A DNA stretch of 64,000 bases from Methylobacterium sp. 10 (GCF_000519085.1 NZ_KI912577.1:3466035-3530034), one strand, 5' to 3'; numbered from the stretch's first letter, positions 33,803 to 43,737 are shown. Program-made: numbers and translations. Notes: generated by a model not told the origin, from the sequence alone.

Positions 33803-34741
33803 ATGATGGAAACACTGGCCAACCTGGAATCCTTCATCCGCAGTGCTGAGTACGGCAGCTTCTCCGAAGCTGCCCGACGCTTGTCACTGACACCAGCTGC
33901 GGTCAGCCGGAACGTGGCCATGCTGGAGCGGAACCTCGGAGTTCGTCTCTTCCACCGCTCGACGCGCAAGCTGAGCTTGACCGAAGCCGGCGAAACCTTC
34001 CGCCTCGCGATCGCCGACAACCTGGAAGGCATCCAGGCTGCAATCGCTGGGATCGGCGGTGCAGGCAGCGCGCCGGGTGGCACCCTTAAGGTCAGTATGG
34101 CCCTAACGTTTGGTACGATGCACATCCTGCCGCTGCTACCAGGCTTTCTCGAACGCTATCCCCTGATCCGCCCAGAATGGCACTTCGAGAACCGTCGGGT
34201 CGATCTCGTAACAGAGGGCTACGATGCCGCGATCGGTGCGGGGTTCGATCTGGGGACCGGCCTCGTTGCCCATACTTTGGCTCCAGCGCATGTCATTGCA
34301 GTTGCTTCACCGGCCTACCTGAAAGGCCGACCGCTGCCCGAGGATCCAACCGGCCTTCAGGGATTCCAGGGCATCGTGCAGCGCTCGCTTCGGACCGGCC
34401 GGCTGCAGCAATGGGCCATGCGTAACGCTGCAGGCGGAGAGCAGCCGGGGCATCTGCCCGTATCCCTTGCCGTCAACGACCCGGCCGCGATGCAGGAAGC
34501 AGCGCTGCTTGGGCTTGGCGTCACCATGCTCGCGGTACCTGACGTGCTGCCTGCGCTGGAAACTGGCCGCCTGATCCAACTCCTTCCAGATTGGTACGCC
34601 GATGCCGGAGTGATCTCGCTCTATTATACCACGCGAACGTTGCAGCCTGCCAAGACACGCGCGTTCGTCGAGTGGGTCACCGAGGCTTTCAAGAACCAGC
34701 GTCTCGCTGAACGCTTCGCAGGAGGCCGCCGCAAATTCTGA
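33803..34741 (+). CDS. LysR-family transcriptional regulator
   Basis: 312 residues from the ATG at 33803 (a second ATG follows at once). The N-terminal winged helix reads ANLESFIRSAEYGSFSEAAR, RLSLTPAAVSRNVAMLERNL and GVRLFHRSTRKLSLTEAGET. The effector domain starts at GTLKVSMALTFGTMHILPLL and ends with PAKTRAFVEWVTEAF, as in CrgA-like members. It is divergent from the SDR operon with about 100 bases between them, so it probably controls that operon and perhaps itself. The effector is unknown. Confidence 0.9.
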   Translation: MMETLANLESFIRSAEYGSFSEAARRLSLTPAAVSRNVAMLERNLGVRLFHRSTRKLSLTEAGETFRLAIADNLEGIQAAIAGIGGAGSAPGGTLKVSMALTFGTMHILPLLPGFLERYPLIRPEWHFENRRVDLVTEGYDAAIGAGFDLGTGLVAHTLAPAHVIAVASPAYLKGRPLPEDPTGLQGFQGIVQRSLRTGRLQQWAMRNAAGGEQPGHLPVSLAVNDPAAMQEAALLGLGVTMLAVPDVLPALETGRLIQLLPDWYADAGVISLYYTTRTLQPAKTRAFVEWVTEAFKNQRLAERFAGGRRKF

Positions 34742-34864
34742 TCATTTCAGGTCCGCAAGCCGCTGATCTGCCTTATGGCTGGAGCGGGTGGTTTGCAGTC
34801 GATTCGCTGACGGTCGTAAACGGTTCGACGCGGACATTGCGAATGTCTGGCGGAGGAGAACGTG

Positions 34865-35608
34865 ATGCCGAACGAGTACGTCACGATCCGGACGCGCGAC
34901 GGAGATTGCGCTTCGCACGTTATGACTCCCGCCAGTGGCGGACCGTGGCCTGCGGTGATCTTCTACATGGATGCTGGAGGTATCAGGCCAGCCATGCTCG
35001 ACATGGCGCAGCAACTCGCCGACGCCGGCTACCTCGTCCTGCTGCCGGATCTCTTCTATCGATACGGACCCTACGGACCGTTCGTACCCAAGGAGGTGTT
35101 TGCGGGCGACTTCCGCGTCATTCTCGGCCCGCTGATGGCTACAACGGGGAATGACAAGGCCGCCCAAGATACGGAAGCCTTTCTTGCCTACCTCGACACG
35201 CGCGACGATGTTGCGAGTAGCAAGGTCGGTGCGGTCGGCTTCTGCATGGGCGGCGGCATGGCCTTGGTTTCCGCTGGCACTTACCCTCACCGGCTTACGG
35301 TTGCCGCCAGCTTCCATGGCGGCAACCTCGCGACCGACGCGCCGACGAGCCCTCACCTGCTCGTGCCGAAGCTGAGGGCGGAGATCTACATTGCGGCGGC
35401 CGAGAACGACGGCAGCTACCCGCCCGCGATGGCCGAGCGGTTGGAGAGATCTCTTACGCAGGCTGGCGTGCGATATGAAACGCAAACCTATCCAGCAGCG
35501 CACGGATGGATGATGCAAGACTTTCCCGTCTACGATCCCGACGCCGCCAAGCGTGGCTGGGGCGAGCTGCTAGCCCTCTTCGGCCGCACCCTGCATGGTG
35601 GCGACTAA
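34865..35608 (+). CDS. Dienelactone hydrolase family protein
   Basis: 247 residues; the ATG at 34865 follows aggag at suitable spacing (a GTG one codon earlier is also possible). Features: AVIFYMDAGGIRPAMLDMAQ, the nucleophile elbow VGAVGFCMGGGMAL with Cys in place of Ser as in true dienelactone hydrolases, the acid region IYIAAAENDGSYPP, and the catalytic His in YPAAHGWMM. Substrates may be lactones or other esters; there is no aromatic-degradation cluster here. It follows the LysR gene on the same strand. Confidence 0.85.
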   Translation: MPNEYVTIRTRDGDCASHVMTPASGGPWPAVIFYMDAGGIRPAMLDMAQQLADAGYLVLLPDLFYRYGPYGPFVPKEVFAGDFRVILGPLMATTGNDKAAQDTEAFLAYLDTRDDVASSKVGAVGFCMGGGMALVSAGTYPHRLTVAASFHGGNLATDAPTSPHLLVPKLRAEIYIAAAENDGSYPPAMAERLERSLTQAGVRYETQTYPAAHGWMMQDFPVYDPDAAKRGWGELLALFGRTLHGGD

Positions 35609-36009
35609 TTGTCCGCAACGCTGATCTAGCGTCCGCTTACGGGCAGACAGTGGAGTGGACCGAACAGCTAGGTTGGGTCGATCGCAATCCGTCCGCTTCC
35701 GGGCGTCCGATTGGTGAAGCGGACGTTGATGGCCAGCCGATGTTGACCCTTGTCGGACCTTCGGAGCGTCCGCTTCTGGGCAGCCTGATAGACGGACGCG
35801 TATGACCGGGATGGGTGGATTTCCGCCGGTCCGTTCCGGGCGACAATTTATGAGAGCGGACATGGTCGCCGCGCCCGGTCACGACCCCTTCTGGACCTCG
35901 AGCCCAAACTCTTTGAAGGTCCGCTTCGAAACAGGTGCAGAAGTTCAGCTCTCTCGAAGCCGTCCGCCAAACAGGGGGCAGCCTGCACCAAGCGAGTTCT
36001 GGCAAGTGT
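35609..36009. repeat. Cluster of GTCCGCTT-type intergenic repeats
   Basis: Repeat cores lie near 35630, 35690 and 35767, with inverted ones (AAGCGGAC) near 35717 and flanking phrases such as gttgggtcg and gatgggtggattt. No gene. Confidence 0.7.
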
Positions 36010-36975
36010 TTAGAACTTGTAGCCGAACTCTACCGTTGGGCCCAGCTCCCACTGCCGATAGTTCATCCGCCTGAGTGTCGAGATATTGCGGTAATAAGCG
36101 ATCCCGAAGCCGATTTCAGACCGGGGCACGACCTTCTGAAGCCACTCCGGTGACCATGCCGTTCGCAGCAGGATACCTGCCAGGACATCCTGCCTCGGGT
36201 TGCCGTCATAGGAATCGTAGCGCCGCACGAGGAAGTTCGGTGCGAGTGTAGCCGTCAGAGTTTCGCTCACATTGTAGCTGACATCGATCGACGCAATCAG
36301 GAAGACGTTCTGAAACTTGCGTGGATCCGCGATCCGGCGCCCGATCCGCAAGTCGAGTGAGAGAGAACTCTGGCCCGGCTCGGTCGAGGCAAGATAGTCG
36401 ATGCGGCGGCCGTCTGCATCGAAGCCAATGCCACTCGTAAAACCGATCGCAAAGTCATTCAGGGCATCATCGCGGGATCGAAAGCCGGCCGAGTAGTCCA
36501 GCGTGCCAAGATAGCTGACGTAAGGCACGAAGGATCCCGACTTTCCGTCGGTCAGGGCCAGTTTGAAGCGGCCTTGCAATGTCTCGTAATTGGCCGCGAC
36601 GACTTCGCTGTAACGGTCCACCCTCACACCGAAAGACGCTGCCGCCCGGAAGAAATCATACTGGTGACGCCACCGTAGTAGGAGATCTGGATCGCTGTGA
36701 AAGTCGGGCCTAGATGCCACCGCAGTACCTGTTGTCTCGCGGACGGCATAGGTCGTGTAGAGGGCCGGCATCGTAACGATGAGTTCATAATCCCGGCTTC
36801 GTTCTGCTGTGCCGCCGGACAGTTCGCTCGCGGCCCCAGCCTTCTCCAGCCGCGAGCCCGGTGCAATTTCCGCTCCGGTCTCGATGGCATAGGCGCGCAA
36901 GGTCAGCCCAAATAGAGCGAGGCACACGAACCATGGTCGAAGCGTAAAGCTCGGCACGACGCTTCCGGCCTTCAT
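36010..36975 (-). CDS. Outer-membrane beta-barrel protein, function unknown
   Basis: 321 residues with a Sec signal (RPWFVCLALFGLTLRAYA), probable cleavage after AYA. The mature chain consists of alternating strands (RWRHQYDFFRAAASFGVRVD, YLGTLDYSAGFRSRDDAL, LFLRI-like SLSLDLRIGRRIADPR), and the C-terminus is VEFGYKF with a final Phe, the barrel-assembly signal. The general plan matches the BBP2 group of alphaproteobacterial outer-membrane proteins. It stands alone, with repeats downstream. Confidence 0.75.
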   Translation of the reverse strand: MKAGSVVPSFTLRPWFVCLALFGLTLRAYAIETGAEIAPGSRLEKAGAASELSGGTAERSRDYELIVTMPALYTTYAVRETTGTAVASRPDFHSDPDLLLRWRHQYDFFRAAASFGVRVDRYSEVVAANYETLQGRFKLALTDGKSGSFVPYVSYLGTLDYSAGFRSRDDALNDFAIGFTSGIGFDADGRRIDYLASTEPGQSSLSLDLRIGRRIADPRKFQNVFLIASIDVSYNVSETLTATLAPNFLVRRYDSYDGNPRQDVLAGILLRTAWSPEWLQKVVPRSEIGFGIAYYRNISTLRRMNYRQWELGPTVEFGYKF

Positions 36976-37105
36976 CTCATAGCGTGCGTCACACCGACGA
37001 CGAGCGTTCGGCGTCGGCCTTGCGGAAGCGCGTGATCCTCACGGGGCCGATAGCGGCGACCCGCGAGGATCTGGTCAAGCGGAAATCGACTGCAGAGCGA
37101 ACCGC

Positions 37106-37324
37106 TCAGAGATGACCGGGACGCTCCGGCTTCTCCGGCTTCTCGGCTTTCTCGACCTTTTCCTTCTTTTCCGGCTTCTCGGCCTTCTCGACCTTCTCCT
37201 TCTTCTCCGGCTTCTCCGGCTTCTCGACACCCTGTTTAGCCTGCGCGGTGATGGTCGCGCTGCCGAGGCCGAGGGCGATTGCAAGAGCCGCGACTGTGAT
37301 CTGACGAAGTGAAAGGTATTGCAT
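37106..37324 (-). CDS. Small secreted Lys/Glu/Pro-repeat protein
   Basis: 72 residues from the ATG at 37324, preceded by a gggga ribosome site. The signal peptide VAALAIALGLGSATITAQA is followed by a mature chain made of imperfect repeats of EKPEKKEKVEKA, ending PERPGHL. It is highly charged and likely unstructured in the periplasm. I know no function. It is divergent from the ECF sigma factor and may belong to its regulon (inference). It could be missed by automated annotation because of its low complexity. Confidence 0.65.
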   Translation of the reverse strand: MQYLSLRQITVAALAIALGLGSATITAQAKQGVEKPEKPEKKEKVEKAEKPEKKEKVEKAEKPEKPERPGHL

Positions 37325-37631
37325 GACCATCCCCAATTTTTGTAAATTCGCTCTCTGCGAAAGACAAAGAGGCATAGCCCGAACGTTGTTCGGAGCCAGC
37401 GCCTCAAGTGCACTGTCGGCAACGCGTCTGACGATGCGCTCCGACAGGGCTTCTCCTTTTTGCCTCCCACCAGTGAACAGATACCGAGCCTGTCGATTTA
37501 TTCCCGTAGCCGGGAGAAATTTGTACGAAAAAATGTGAATGCTATCTTTCCTGTCATGGGGAATAAAACGTGAGCGTGCTGTATCTCTCTCGATACGCTC
37601 ATGCTCGGCTACCGGGGTCGAAGGAGTGTGC
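37325..37631. promoter_or_regulatory. Divergent promoter region of the KE-rich gene and the ECF sigma factor
   Basis: Holds a candidate ECF-type promoter toward the sigma gene: GGAAT at 37560-37564 and GTATC at 37581-37585, 16 bases apart. ECF operons are commonly autoregulated through such sites. Confidence 0.35.
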
Positions 37632-38141
37632 GTGGACGAGATCGCCGCGATGATCGAGCCGCAAATCCCGGCACTGAGACGCTATGCCTTCGCGCTTCTG
37701 CGCGAGCGAGAGGCGGCTGATGATCTCGTTCAAGATACCCTAGAGCGTGCGATTGCGAGTTGGGCTGGGCGACAGCGTGATGGTGATGTTCGAGCGTGGC
37801 TTTTCACGATCGAACGGAACCTGTTCCTTCGCCTAGTTGAGCGGCGTGGTCGGAGGGGAAGTTATGTCTAGCCTGAGATATTGGAGCAGGTTCCCGATCC
37901 GACTGCGAACCCCGAGGCCGACCTTGGCGCGCGAGACGTGCTTGCAGGAATCGATGGACTTCCCGAAGAACAGCGCTCGGTACTGCTCCTCGTGGCGGTC
38001 GAGGACATGTCTTATGCGGAGGCCGCCGGCATACTTGGCATTCCGCTTGGCACCGTGATGTCGCGCCTGAGCCGAGCGCGTGAGCGCATGCGCAGCTTCA
38101 TGGAGACGGGACAGTTCGGGCTTCTAAGGAGAGTAAAATGA
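37632..38141 (+). pseudogene. ECF-type RNA polymerase sigma factor, split by an in-frame amber codon
   Basis: Starting at GTG 37632 (aaggag just upstream) the frame gives sigma region 2 (RRYAFALLREREAADDLVQD, RAWLFTIERNLFLRLVERRG). It meets tag at 37869-37871 and continues in the same frame: ILEQVPDPTANPEADLGARD, then region 4 (GLPEEQRSVLLLVAVEDMSY, AEAAGILGIPLGTVMSRLSR). No frameshift is present. The stop falls in the linker between regions 2 and 4. The anti-sigma gene overlaps the end (ATGA). Either the sigma factor is newly inactivated, or two separate domains are made, or the stop is read through. Confidence 0.85.
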
Positions 38142-38947
38142 GCCGCGCGCCCCCGCGCGAGTTGGACGAGGACGATCTGCACCGCCTTGTCGATGGCCTG
38201 CTCGATCCCCCACGACAAGCTCTCGTCGAGCAATGGCTCCTCGAACATCCTGAGGATGCGGCGCGTGTCGCGGCAGATCGCGACGTGCATCAGCTCTTGC
38301 GCAAACGGCTTGAACCGATTGCCAACGAGCCGATCCCCGAGCGCTTGCGAGTCGCCAATCTCATGCCTCGCCAGCGCGCCGCGGTTGCCCGCTGGTGGCC
38401 CATGGCAACGGCGGCCGTGATTTGCTTGGCCATCGGTGGAGTTGGTGGCTGGTCCGGTCGCGCAATCCTGCAGAGAGAGCCCGTGCTTGCCTTTCATGCA
38501 GCCGAGGCGACGACACAGAGTGCGGTAGCCGCCTTTCGGACCTTCGTTCCTGAAGTCGGCCATCCTGTTGAGGTCAAGGCAGATCAGCAAGCTCACCTTG
38601 TCCAGTGGCTGACGAAGCGCATTGGTGAGCCGGTTATCGTTCCCGACCTAAAAGCGCAGGGCTTCCGTCTCATGGGCGGCCGGGTGGTGCCAACGAACGG
38701 CACGCCTGCCTCGTTGCTCATGTACGACGACGAACAGGGCGTTCGCCTCACTCTCTACAGTAGGGTGGACGACGCAGACCGCCGTACGAGCTTCCGCTAC
38801 GCCCGCGAGGGTGATGTTGCGGCCTTTTCGTGGGCGGAAGGAGATTTCAGCTACGTCGTTACGGCGCGCATTGATGAGGGGCGTCTGCTCGCGGTCGCCG
38901 AAGCTGTCGATGCACAGATACGGAATGCTGCGGCGGTTAAGCGGTAG
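38138..38947 (+). CDS. Transmembrane anti-sigma factor
   Basis: 269 residues. The N-terminal cytoplasmic part (DEDDLHRLVDGLLDPPRQAL, EQWLLEHPEDAARVAADRDV) is the usual RsiW/FecR-like anti-sigma region. A membrane span follows (WWPMATAAVICLAIGGVGGW) and then a periplasmic domain with FHAAEATTQSAVAAFRTFVP and GGRVVPTNGTPASLLMYDDE. The ATG at 38138 overlaps the sigma stop, so the two are co-translated. No zinc HxxxCxxC motif is present. It would hold the sigma factor at the membrane until an envelope signal, unknown here. Confidence 0.85.
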   Translation: MSRAPPRELDEDDLHRLVDGLLDPPRQALVEQWLLEHPEDAARVAADRDVHQLLRKRLEPIANEPIPERLRVANLMPRQRAAVARWWPMATAAVICLAIGGVGGWSGRAILQREPVLAFHAAEATTQSAVAAFRTFVPEVGHPVEVKADQQAHLVQWLTKRIGEPVIVPDLKAQGFRLMGGRVVPTNGTPASLLMYDDEQGVRLTLYSRVDDADRRTSFRYAREGDVAAFSWAEGDFSYVVTARIDEGRLLAVAEAVDAQIRNAAAVKR

Positions 38948-39400
38948 ACGCGGAAGATTTGGAGTTACCCCTGTCTGTTTCCAGGGGGAGGCCAGTCCAC
39001 TATGGCCGCCTGACTGAATGCTAGCTAACCGCCCCGAGCCGAAGTCACTTGCGGCCGACGAACGACCGCTTTGGAGAACCGCAAATGGCGTTCCCGGCGG
39101 CTCGGTTGGATCGGAGGCGGAACGTCCGCTTCAGGGCCGGGGGTCAGGGTCCGCTCATCACCCAACTCGATCATTCCCGGTGTGTTCGATAGACGATCGG
39201 CGAACGGTCGTTACCGCATCCGACCCTATGCGGGCTCCAGGAATGTCCGCTTTCAGGCCGCCTAGCGGGACAAAGAGTACGACCGGGTTGGGTGGATTTA
39301 TGCAAGGCTGATTTTGAAATAGTATGCCGTTTAATCAGATAACGAGCTTGCGGACCATTCGGAGCTTATTAGTTAGGTTTTGGTTTTGGACAATTATATA
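38948..39400. repeat. Intergenic repeats including a 60-base unit
   Basis: No gene. GTCCGCTT cores occur near 39125 and 39244. The stretch 39240-39300 is repeated in opposite orientation at about 62463-62521. Confidence 0.7.
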
Positions 39401-41098
39401 TCAGCCGATAAGGGCGTGCAGGCTCTTATTAATCTCCGACACGCCTTGAGAGGCCGTCTGCATGTTCGCTGAGATCTCGCCCGTGACCGCATTCTGCGCT
39501 TCCACCGAGGTCGCTACCCCGGTCACAGCATCACGAACCTACGTGATCGCCCGTGCGATCGTCGACAACGAGCCCGTGACGACCCGGGAGGTGTCCTGCA
39601 TGGCCAGGATGTCGTGGCCGATCTGCCCAGTAGCCCGGGTCACCTGAGCCGACAGACCCTTGACCTCCCCCGCCACCACCGCAAACCCGCGGCCGGCCTC
39701 GCCGGCGCGCGCTGCCTCGATCGTCGCGTTGAGCGCCAAAAGGTTGATCTGCTCACCCACACCCTGGATCAACTGCACCACACCGGTCATCGAAGCCGTC
39801 GCGGCATTGAGCTGTGCCGTCGCGCCATCGGCCGCCTGGGCTTGGGCATGGATGGCGTTCACGCCTGCCTGGGAGGACAGCAGGCGCTGCGAGATCTCGC
39901 CGATCGAGGCACTCAGCTCCTCGCACGAGGTGGCCGCGACCTCTACGCTTGTGCGTGTTTGTCCCGAAGCGTTTGTGGCAGAGATCTGGGCTGCCATCTT
40001 GGCGCTGATGTCGGTGGCATACTTCACCACCTTGAATGGCTTGCCATCCATGTCGAAGATCGGGTTTTAACTTGCCTGGATCCACACCGCACGGCCGCCT
40101 TTGCCGACCCGCTTGAACACGTCCGTACGGTATTGTCCCGCCCGCAGACTGTCCCAGAACTGCTGGTAATCCGTGCTGTTCGCCTCAGCCGGTTCGACGA
40201 ACATTCGGTGGTCCCTGCCGCGAATCTCGTCCAAACGGTAGCCGGTGGCACACTGGAAGTTCTCGTTGGCGTCCAGGACCGTGCCATCGAGCGCAAAATG
40301 GATCACGCCCTGCGAGCGGTTGATGGCGGCGATCTGGCCCGTAATGTCGGCCATATGCAGCTTCTCAGCCGTGACGGCGCTGGCGAACTTTACGACCTTG
40401 TACAGCTTGCCGTCGTGGTCGAGGATCGAGTTGTAAATGGCCTGCAGCCAGATCTCGTGGCCATCCTTCGTGAACCGTTTGAACTCGGCGCTTTGATACT
40501 CGCCCTGGGCCAGTGCAGCCCAGAACGCACGGTAGGGCCCGCCGGCGCGCTCGGCCGGATCAACGAACATGCCGTGATGGCGACCCTGTACCTCGGCAAG
40601 GGTGTAGCCGACGACCTTCAGGAAATTCGGATTAGCCGTCAGGATGGTGCCATCGAGAGCGAACTCGATCATGCCGCGGGAGCGGTCGATAGCTTCGATC
40701 TTCCCTTGATAGTCAAGCGTCCGGCGCACCTCTTCGGTGATATCGGTGGCGACCTTGACGACCATGAGCGAACGTCCCTTACGGTCGAGGATAGGGTTGT
40801 AGCTAGCCTGCAGCCAAATTTCGCGGCCGCCCTTGGCGACCCGCTTGAACTCGCCGCGCTGGAACTCGCCTTGTGCCAGGGCGGCTCAGAAGGCTCGGTA
40901 TTTTGGTCCGTCCTGAACCGCCGGATCGACGAACATGCGGTGATGCCGACCCACGATCTCGGCAAGCTCGTAGCCGACGGCGGCGAGAAAGTTGCCGTTG
41001 GCGGTCAGGATGGTGCCGTCTAGGCCGAGCTCGATTACCGCCAGGGACCGGTCCAGCGCTTCGACCAGCGCTGCGTTTCTGCGACCGAAGATGATCAT
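39401..41098 (-). pseudogene. Triple-PAS methyl-accepting chemotaxis protein with three in-frame stop codons
   Basis: One continuous frame from ATG 41098 to the natural stop at 39401. It has three PAS repeats (for example GLDGTILTANGNFLAAVGY, ALDGTILTANPNFLKVVGY, ALDGTVLDANENFQCATGY) and a signalling domain with [20 protein letters not shown]. In-frame stops lie at 40886-40888 (tga where RAFWAA is expected), 40067-40069 (taa where QASYNPI is expected) and 39539-39541 (tag before VRDAV). Each is one base from a sense codon, and there is no frameshift. A full receptor cannot be made without readthrough. No membrane span, so the ancestor was a soluble Aer-like or PAS-type receptor. Third gene of the operon. 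Confidence 0.85.
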
Positions 41099-41102
41099 GG
41101 CG

Positions 41103-41411
41103 CTATTGGTGCTCGTCTGGAAATTCTGCGGCAAGGTTGGCCAGACGCTCGATGGCGTCGGCGAGGTCGAGGAGGATCTCCTCGGCCGCCGTGTCGAGGA
41201 GCTTGTGGTTAGGGTTAGTCAGGTTCGGCTCCTGCGTGGCCCGGCGCAGTTCCTGGGCCATGTTGCGGCATATCGGAGCCGCCGCACGGATGTGCGGCGC
41301 CCGCGGGCCAAGATCGGCACCGGCTTCGTGGGCCTGCCGCAGCTGCTCCGTCAGACGGCGCATGCCGAGCCCAGAGAGGTTTTCAGTGGACAGGAGGTGT
41401 AAGTCCGCCAT
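41103..41411 (-). CDS. Small helical protein between two chemoreceptor genes, function unknown
   Basis: 102 residues, almost entirely helical by composition (GMRRLTEQLRQAHEAGADLG, AAEEILLDLADAIERLANLA). It starts seven bases after the upstream receptor stop and ends four bases before the next receptor start, so it is an operon member. I do not recognise the family; a receptor accessory or adaptor role is a guess from context. Confidence 0.65.
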   Translation of the reverse strand: MADLHLLSTENLSGLGMRRLTEQLRQAHEAGADLGPRAPHIRAAAPICRNMAQELRRATQEPNLTNPNHKLLDTAAEEILLDLADAIERLANLAAEFPDEHQ

Positions 41412-41418
41412 GGTGCTC

Positions 41419-43116
41419 TCACGCCGCGCGTACGGTCGAGAGGAACCGGCTCACCTCGGACGCGAGATGTTCGGATTGGCGGGACAGCTCGGAAGCCGAG
41501 TCGAGGACCTGAGAGGCCGCAGCACCTGTCTCTTCCGAGGCTCTCGCCACGCCCGAGATGTTGCTCGTCACCTCACTCGTGCCCTGGGCGGCCTGGGCGA
41601 CATTGCGCACGATCTCCTGGGTGGCCGCCCCCTGCTGCTCAACGGCGGCGGCGATGCACGTTGCCATCCCGTCGATCTCGCGGATGCGGTCGGTGATGCC
41701 GCCGATGGCCGAGACCGCTTGGTCGGTGACACCCTGGATCTCGCCGATCTGCTTGGCGATCTCGTCGGTCGCCCGGGCAGTCTGACCGGCTAGCTCTTTC
41801 ACCTCTGTGGCGACCACCGCGAAGCCCCGGCCCGCCTCGCCGGCCCGCGCCGCCTCGATGGTGGCGTTCAGCGCGAGCAGGTTGGTCTGGCTGGCGATGT
41901 TCGAGATCAGCCCGACCATGTCGCCGATCCGGGCGGAGGTGGCGCGCAGGGCCTGGACGAGCTGACCGGTCTGGTTTGCCTCCCCGACGGCCGCCTGTGC
42001 GATTCCCGCCGAGTCCTGCACCTGCCGACCGATTTCCTGGACGGAACTGCCTAGTTCCTCGGCGGCCGCCGCCACGGTACCGACGTTCGAGGCGGCCTCC
42101 TCGGCGGCTGCCGCGACCTGAGTGGACTGGGCCGCTGTTTCCTGCGCCGTCGCGGTCATCTGCTGGGCGGTGGCCTGCAACTCCGTCGCGGAGGACGAGA
42201 CCAGGCCGACGATGCCGCCCACGGCCCGCTCGAAGCCGTCGGCGAGTTCGATCATCGTGCGCTTGCGCTCCAATACGGCGGCCGCGTCGGCAACGCGGCC
42301 GATCTCGGCCTGCTCGGCTGCCTTCTGGGCGACCATGGCCTTGATGCACTCGACAGCGCGACCGACGGCGCCGACCTCGTCACCGCGAGCGGCTTCCTTG
42401 ATTTCAGCGCTGATCTCGCCCTGAGCCATCCGCTGCAGGACACCGACCAGGCTGCCGAGGGGCCGGGTAATTCCAAAAATGGCGACGAGCGCGGCAGCCA
42501 CGAGCCCGGCCAGCATGCCAAGGACGCTGAACAGGATGAGGCTGTGGCGCGTGGCTTTGGTCTGGTCCGTCAGATCGTCCGAAGCCTTCTCCATGTACGC
42601 GTCGATGTCGTCGCCAAGTTTCGTGGCTCCCTGCACCAAGGCCGTGAAAGTCGGGTCGATCTTGCTATGAACGAGTGCGATGGCCTCGGCGTTCTGATTG
42701 GACGTTCCAAGCCGACGGACTTCTGTGACGTCCTGCACAAAACGGCTTACCCGCGCGCTCTGTTCATCGACGCTGCTCCTGAAAGTGGGGGCCTGCTCAT
42801 GCAGATCGGCGAACACCTTCTTCATGTGTGGGATGACGGCCTCGAACCCCTCGCTGGCTGCCTTCATCTGAGCGTCCTCGGTCTCAGCGATGCCGCGGTA
42901 GACCCAGTAATTCATCTCAAAGACGAGGCGATTCATGCGGCGCGCGTTCCCGAACGCTTTGACTTCACGATGGATGAATAGGTTGTACGCGTCATCGATC
43001 TGGGTCATGCGAGATTGAGCGAACCAGACGCAGCCTCCGACGATCACGGCAACCAGAGCTATAACAGCTGTCAACTTCGGTAATATCTTGATGTTGGACA
43101 GCGAAATCATCGGCAT
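41419..43116 (-). CDS. Methyl-accepting chemotaxis protein
   Basis: 565 residues from the ATG at 43116 (43110 is an alternative). The first membrane span is [20 protein letters not shown] four-helix-bundle periplasmic sensor follows ([39 protein letters not shown]), then the second span ([20 protein letters not shown]) and HAMP ([20 protein letters not shown]). The signalling hairpin contains [20 protein letters not shown] and ends in [10 protein letters not shown]. No CheR-binding pentapeptide is visible. Intact, and first of a three-gene operon. Confidence 0.9.
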   Translation of the reverse strand: MPMISLSNIKILPKLTAVIALVAVIVGGCVWFAQSRMTQIDDAYNLFIHREVKAFGNARRMNRLVFEMNYWVYRGIAETEDAQMKAASEGFEAVIPHMKKVFADLHEQAPTFRSSVDEQSARVSRFVQDVTEVRRLGTSNQNAEAIALVHSKIDPTFTALVQGATKLGDDIDAYMEKASDDLTDQTKATRHSLILFSVLGMLAGLVAAALVAIFGITRPLGSLVGVLQRMAQGEISAEIKEAARGDEVGAVGRAVECIKAMVAQKAAEQAEIGRVADAAAVLERKRTMIELADGFERAVGGIVGLVSSSATELQATAQQMTATAQETAAQSTQVAAAAEEAASNVGTVAAAAEELGSSVQEIGRQVQDSAGIAQAAVGEANQTGQLVQALRATSARIGDMVGLISNIASQTNLLALNATIEAARAGEAGRGFAVVATEVKELAGQTARATDEIAKQIGEIQGVTDQAVSAIGGITDRIREIDGMATCIAAAVEQQGAATQEIVRNVAQAAQGTSEVTSNISGVARASEETGAAASQVLDSASELSRQSEHLASEVSRFLSTVRAA

Positions 43117-43137
43117 GATCCTATTATTTGACGCCAA

Positions 43138-43645
43138 ATTAGACTGATCTATATGAAAATTACGTCAAATTTTTTCATTTTTGCCGAGAGTCATATGAGG
43201 CAAAAATTGCCTTTTCCGCCGTCATATTAGCCATAAGTTTGAATGTTCGTGTCTCCAAGGCGAGAATGGCAGGTTTTCATTCTTCGATGTCGTTCTGCCG
43301 TCCACACACGTAGCTTGGTGCGGAGGTGCTTCTGAGCCATCACATGTCCAGCAACTCTTCGCTCGTACAGAGGCCTGGCAAATGGCCCAAGGGAACTCAA
43401 TCGAAGGTCATTGAGGGCTCAGTGGCAACGATAGCTGCGAGCAAGCTGAACCGAGCAGCGCGACAACAAACGGGATCTAGCCGTGAGCGTCAGCTTACGA
43501 GCACGCCGAATGTAAGAGTGAACAGCAAGTTCGGGTTGGAGGCGGAACGTCCGCTCCGAGGCGAAAGGCGACGGTCCGATCTCCACCCATCACGTGCGTT
43601 TGATGTAGGTAGCAAGGGTTGATTTGCCATCGCTAAATCTATGGG
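43138..43645. other. Upstream region of the chemoreceptor operon and intergenic repeat
   Basis: The first hundred bases are AT-rich and probably carry the operon promoter, including the small inverted repeat AGGCAAAAATTGCCT near 43198. Further right lies a GTCCGCT repeat (about 43549). No gene. Confidence 0.45.
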
Positions 43646-43684
43646 CAGATGGCGCTGTTCTAGGTTGTAGAACAGCGCCATCTG
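43646..43684. terminator. Strong stem-loop downstream of the methyltransferase gene
   Basis: Perfect 16-base arms (CAGATGGCGCTGTTCT and its complement) around a seven-base loop. It lies about 50 bases after the methyltransferase stop on the minus strand. No U-tract follows, so termination is likely but not certain. Confidence 0.55.
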
Positions 43685-43737
43685 ACACAGCCCTGTGATT
43701 TCTCATCACCCTGGTGGCACTATCTGTCGTCCTTTGG

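Noticed and set aside
34742..35518. Minus-strand frame opposite the dienelactone hydrolase
   Set aside because: It is an antisense shadow; the plus-strand frame carries all catalytic motifs.
43326..43622. Plus-strand ORF of 98 codons
   Set aside because: It lies in intergenic repeat sequence, and the product has no recognisable composition.
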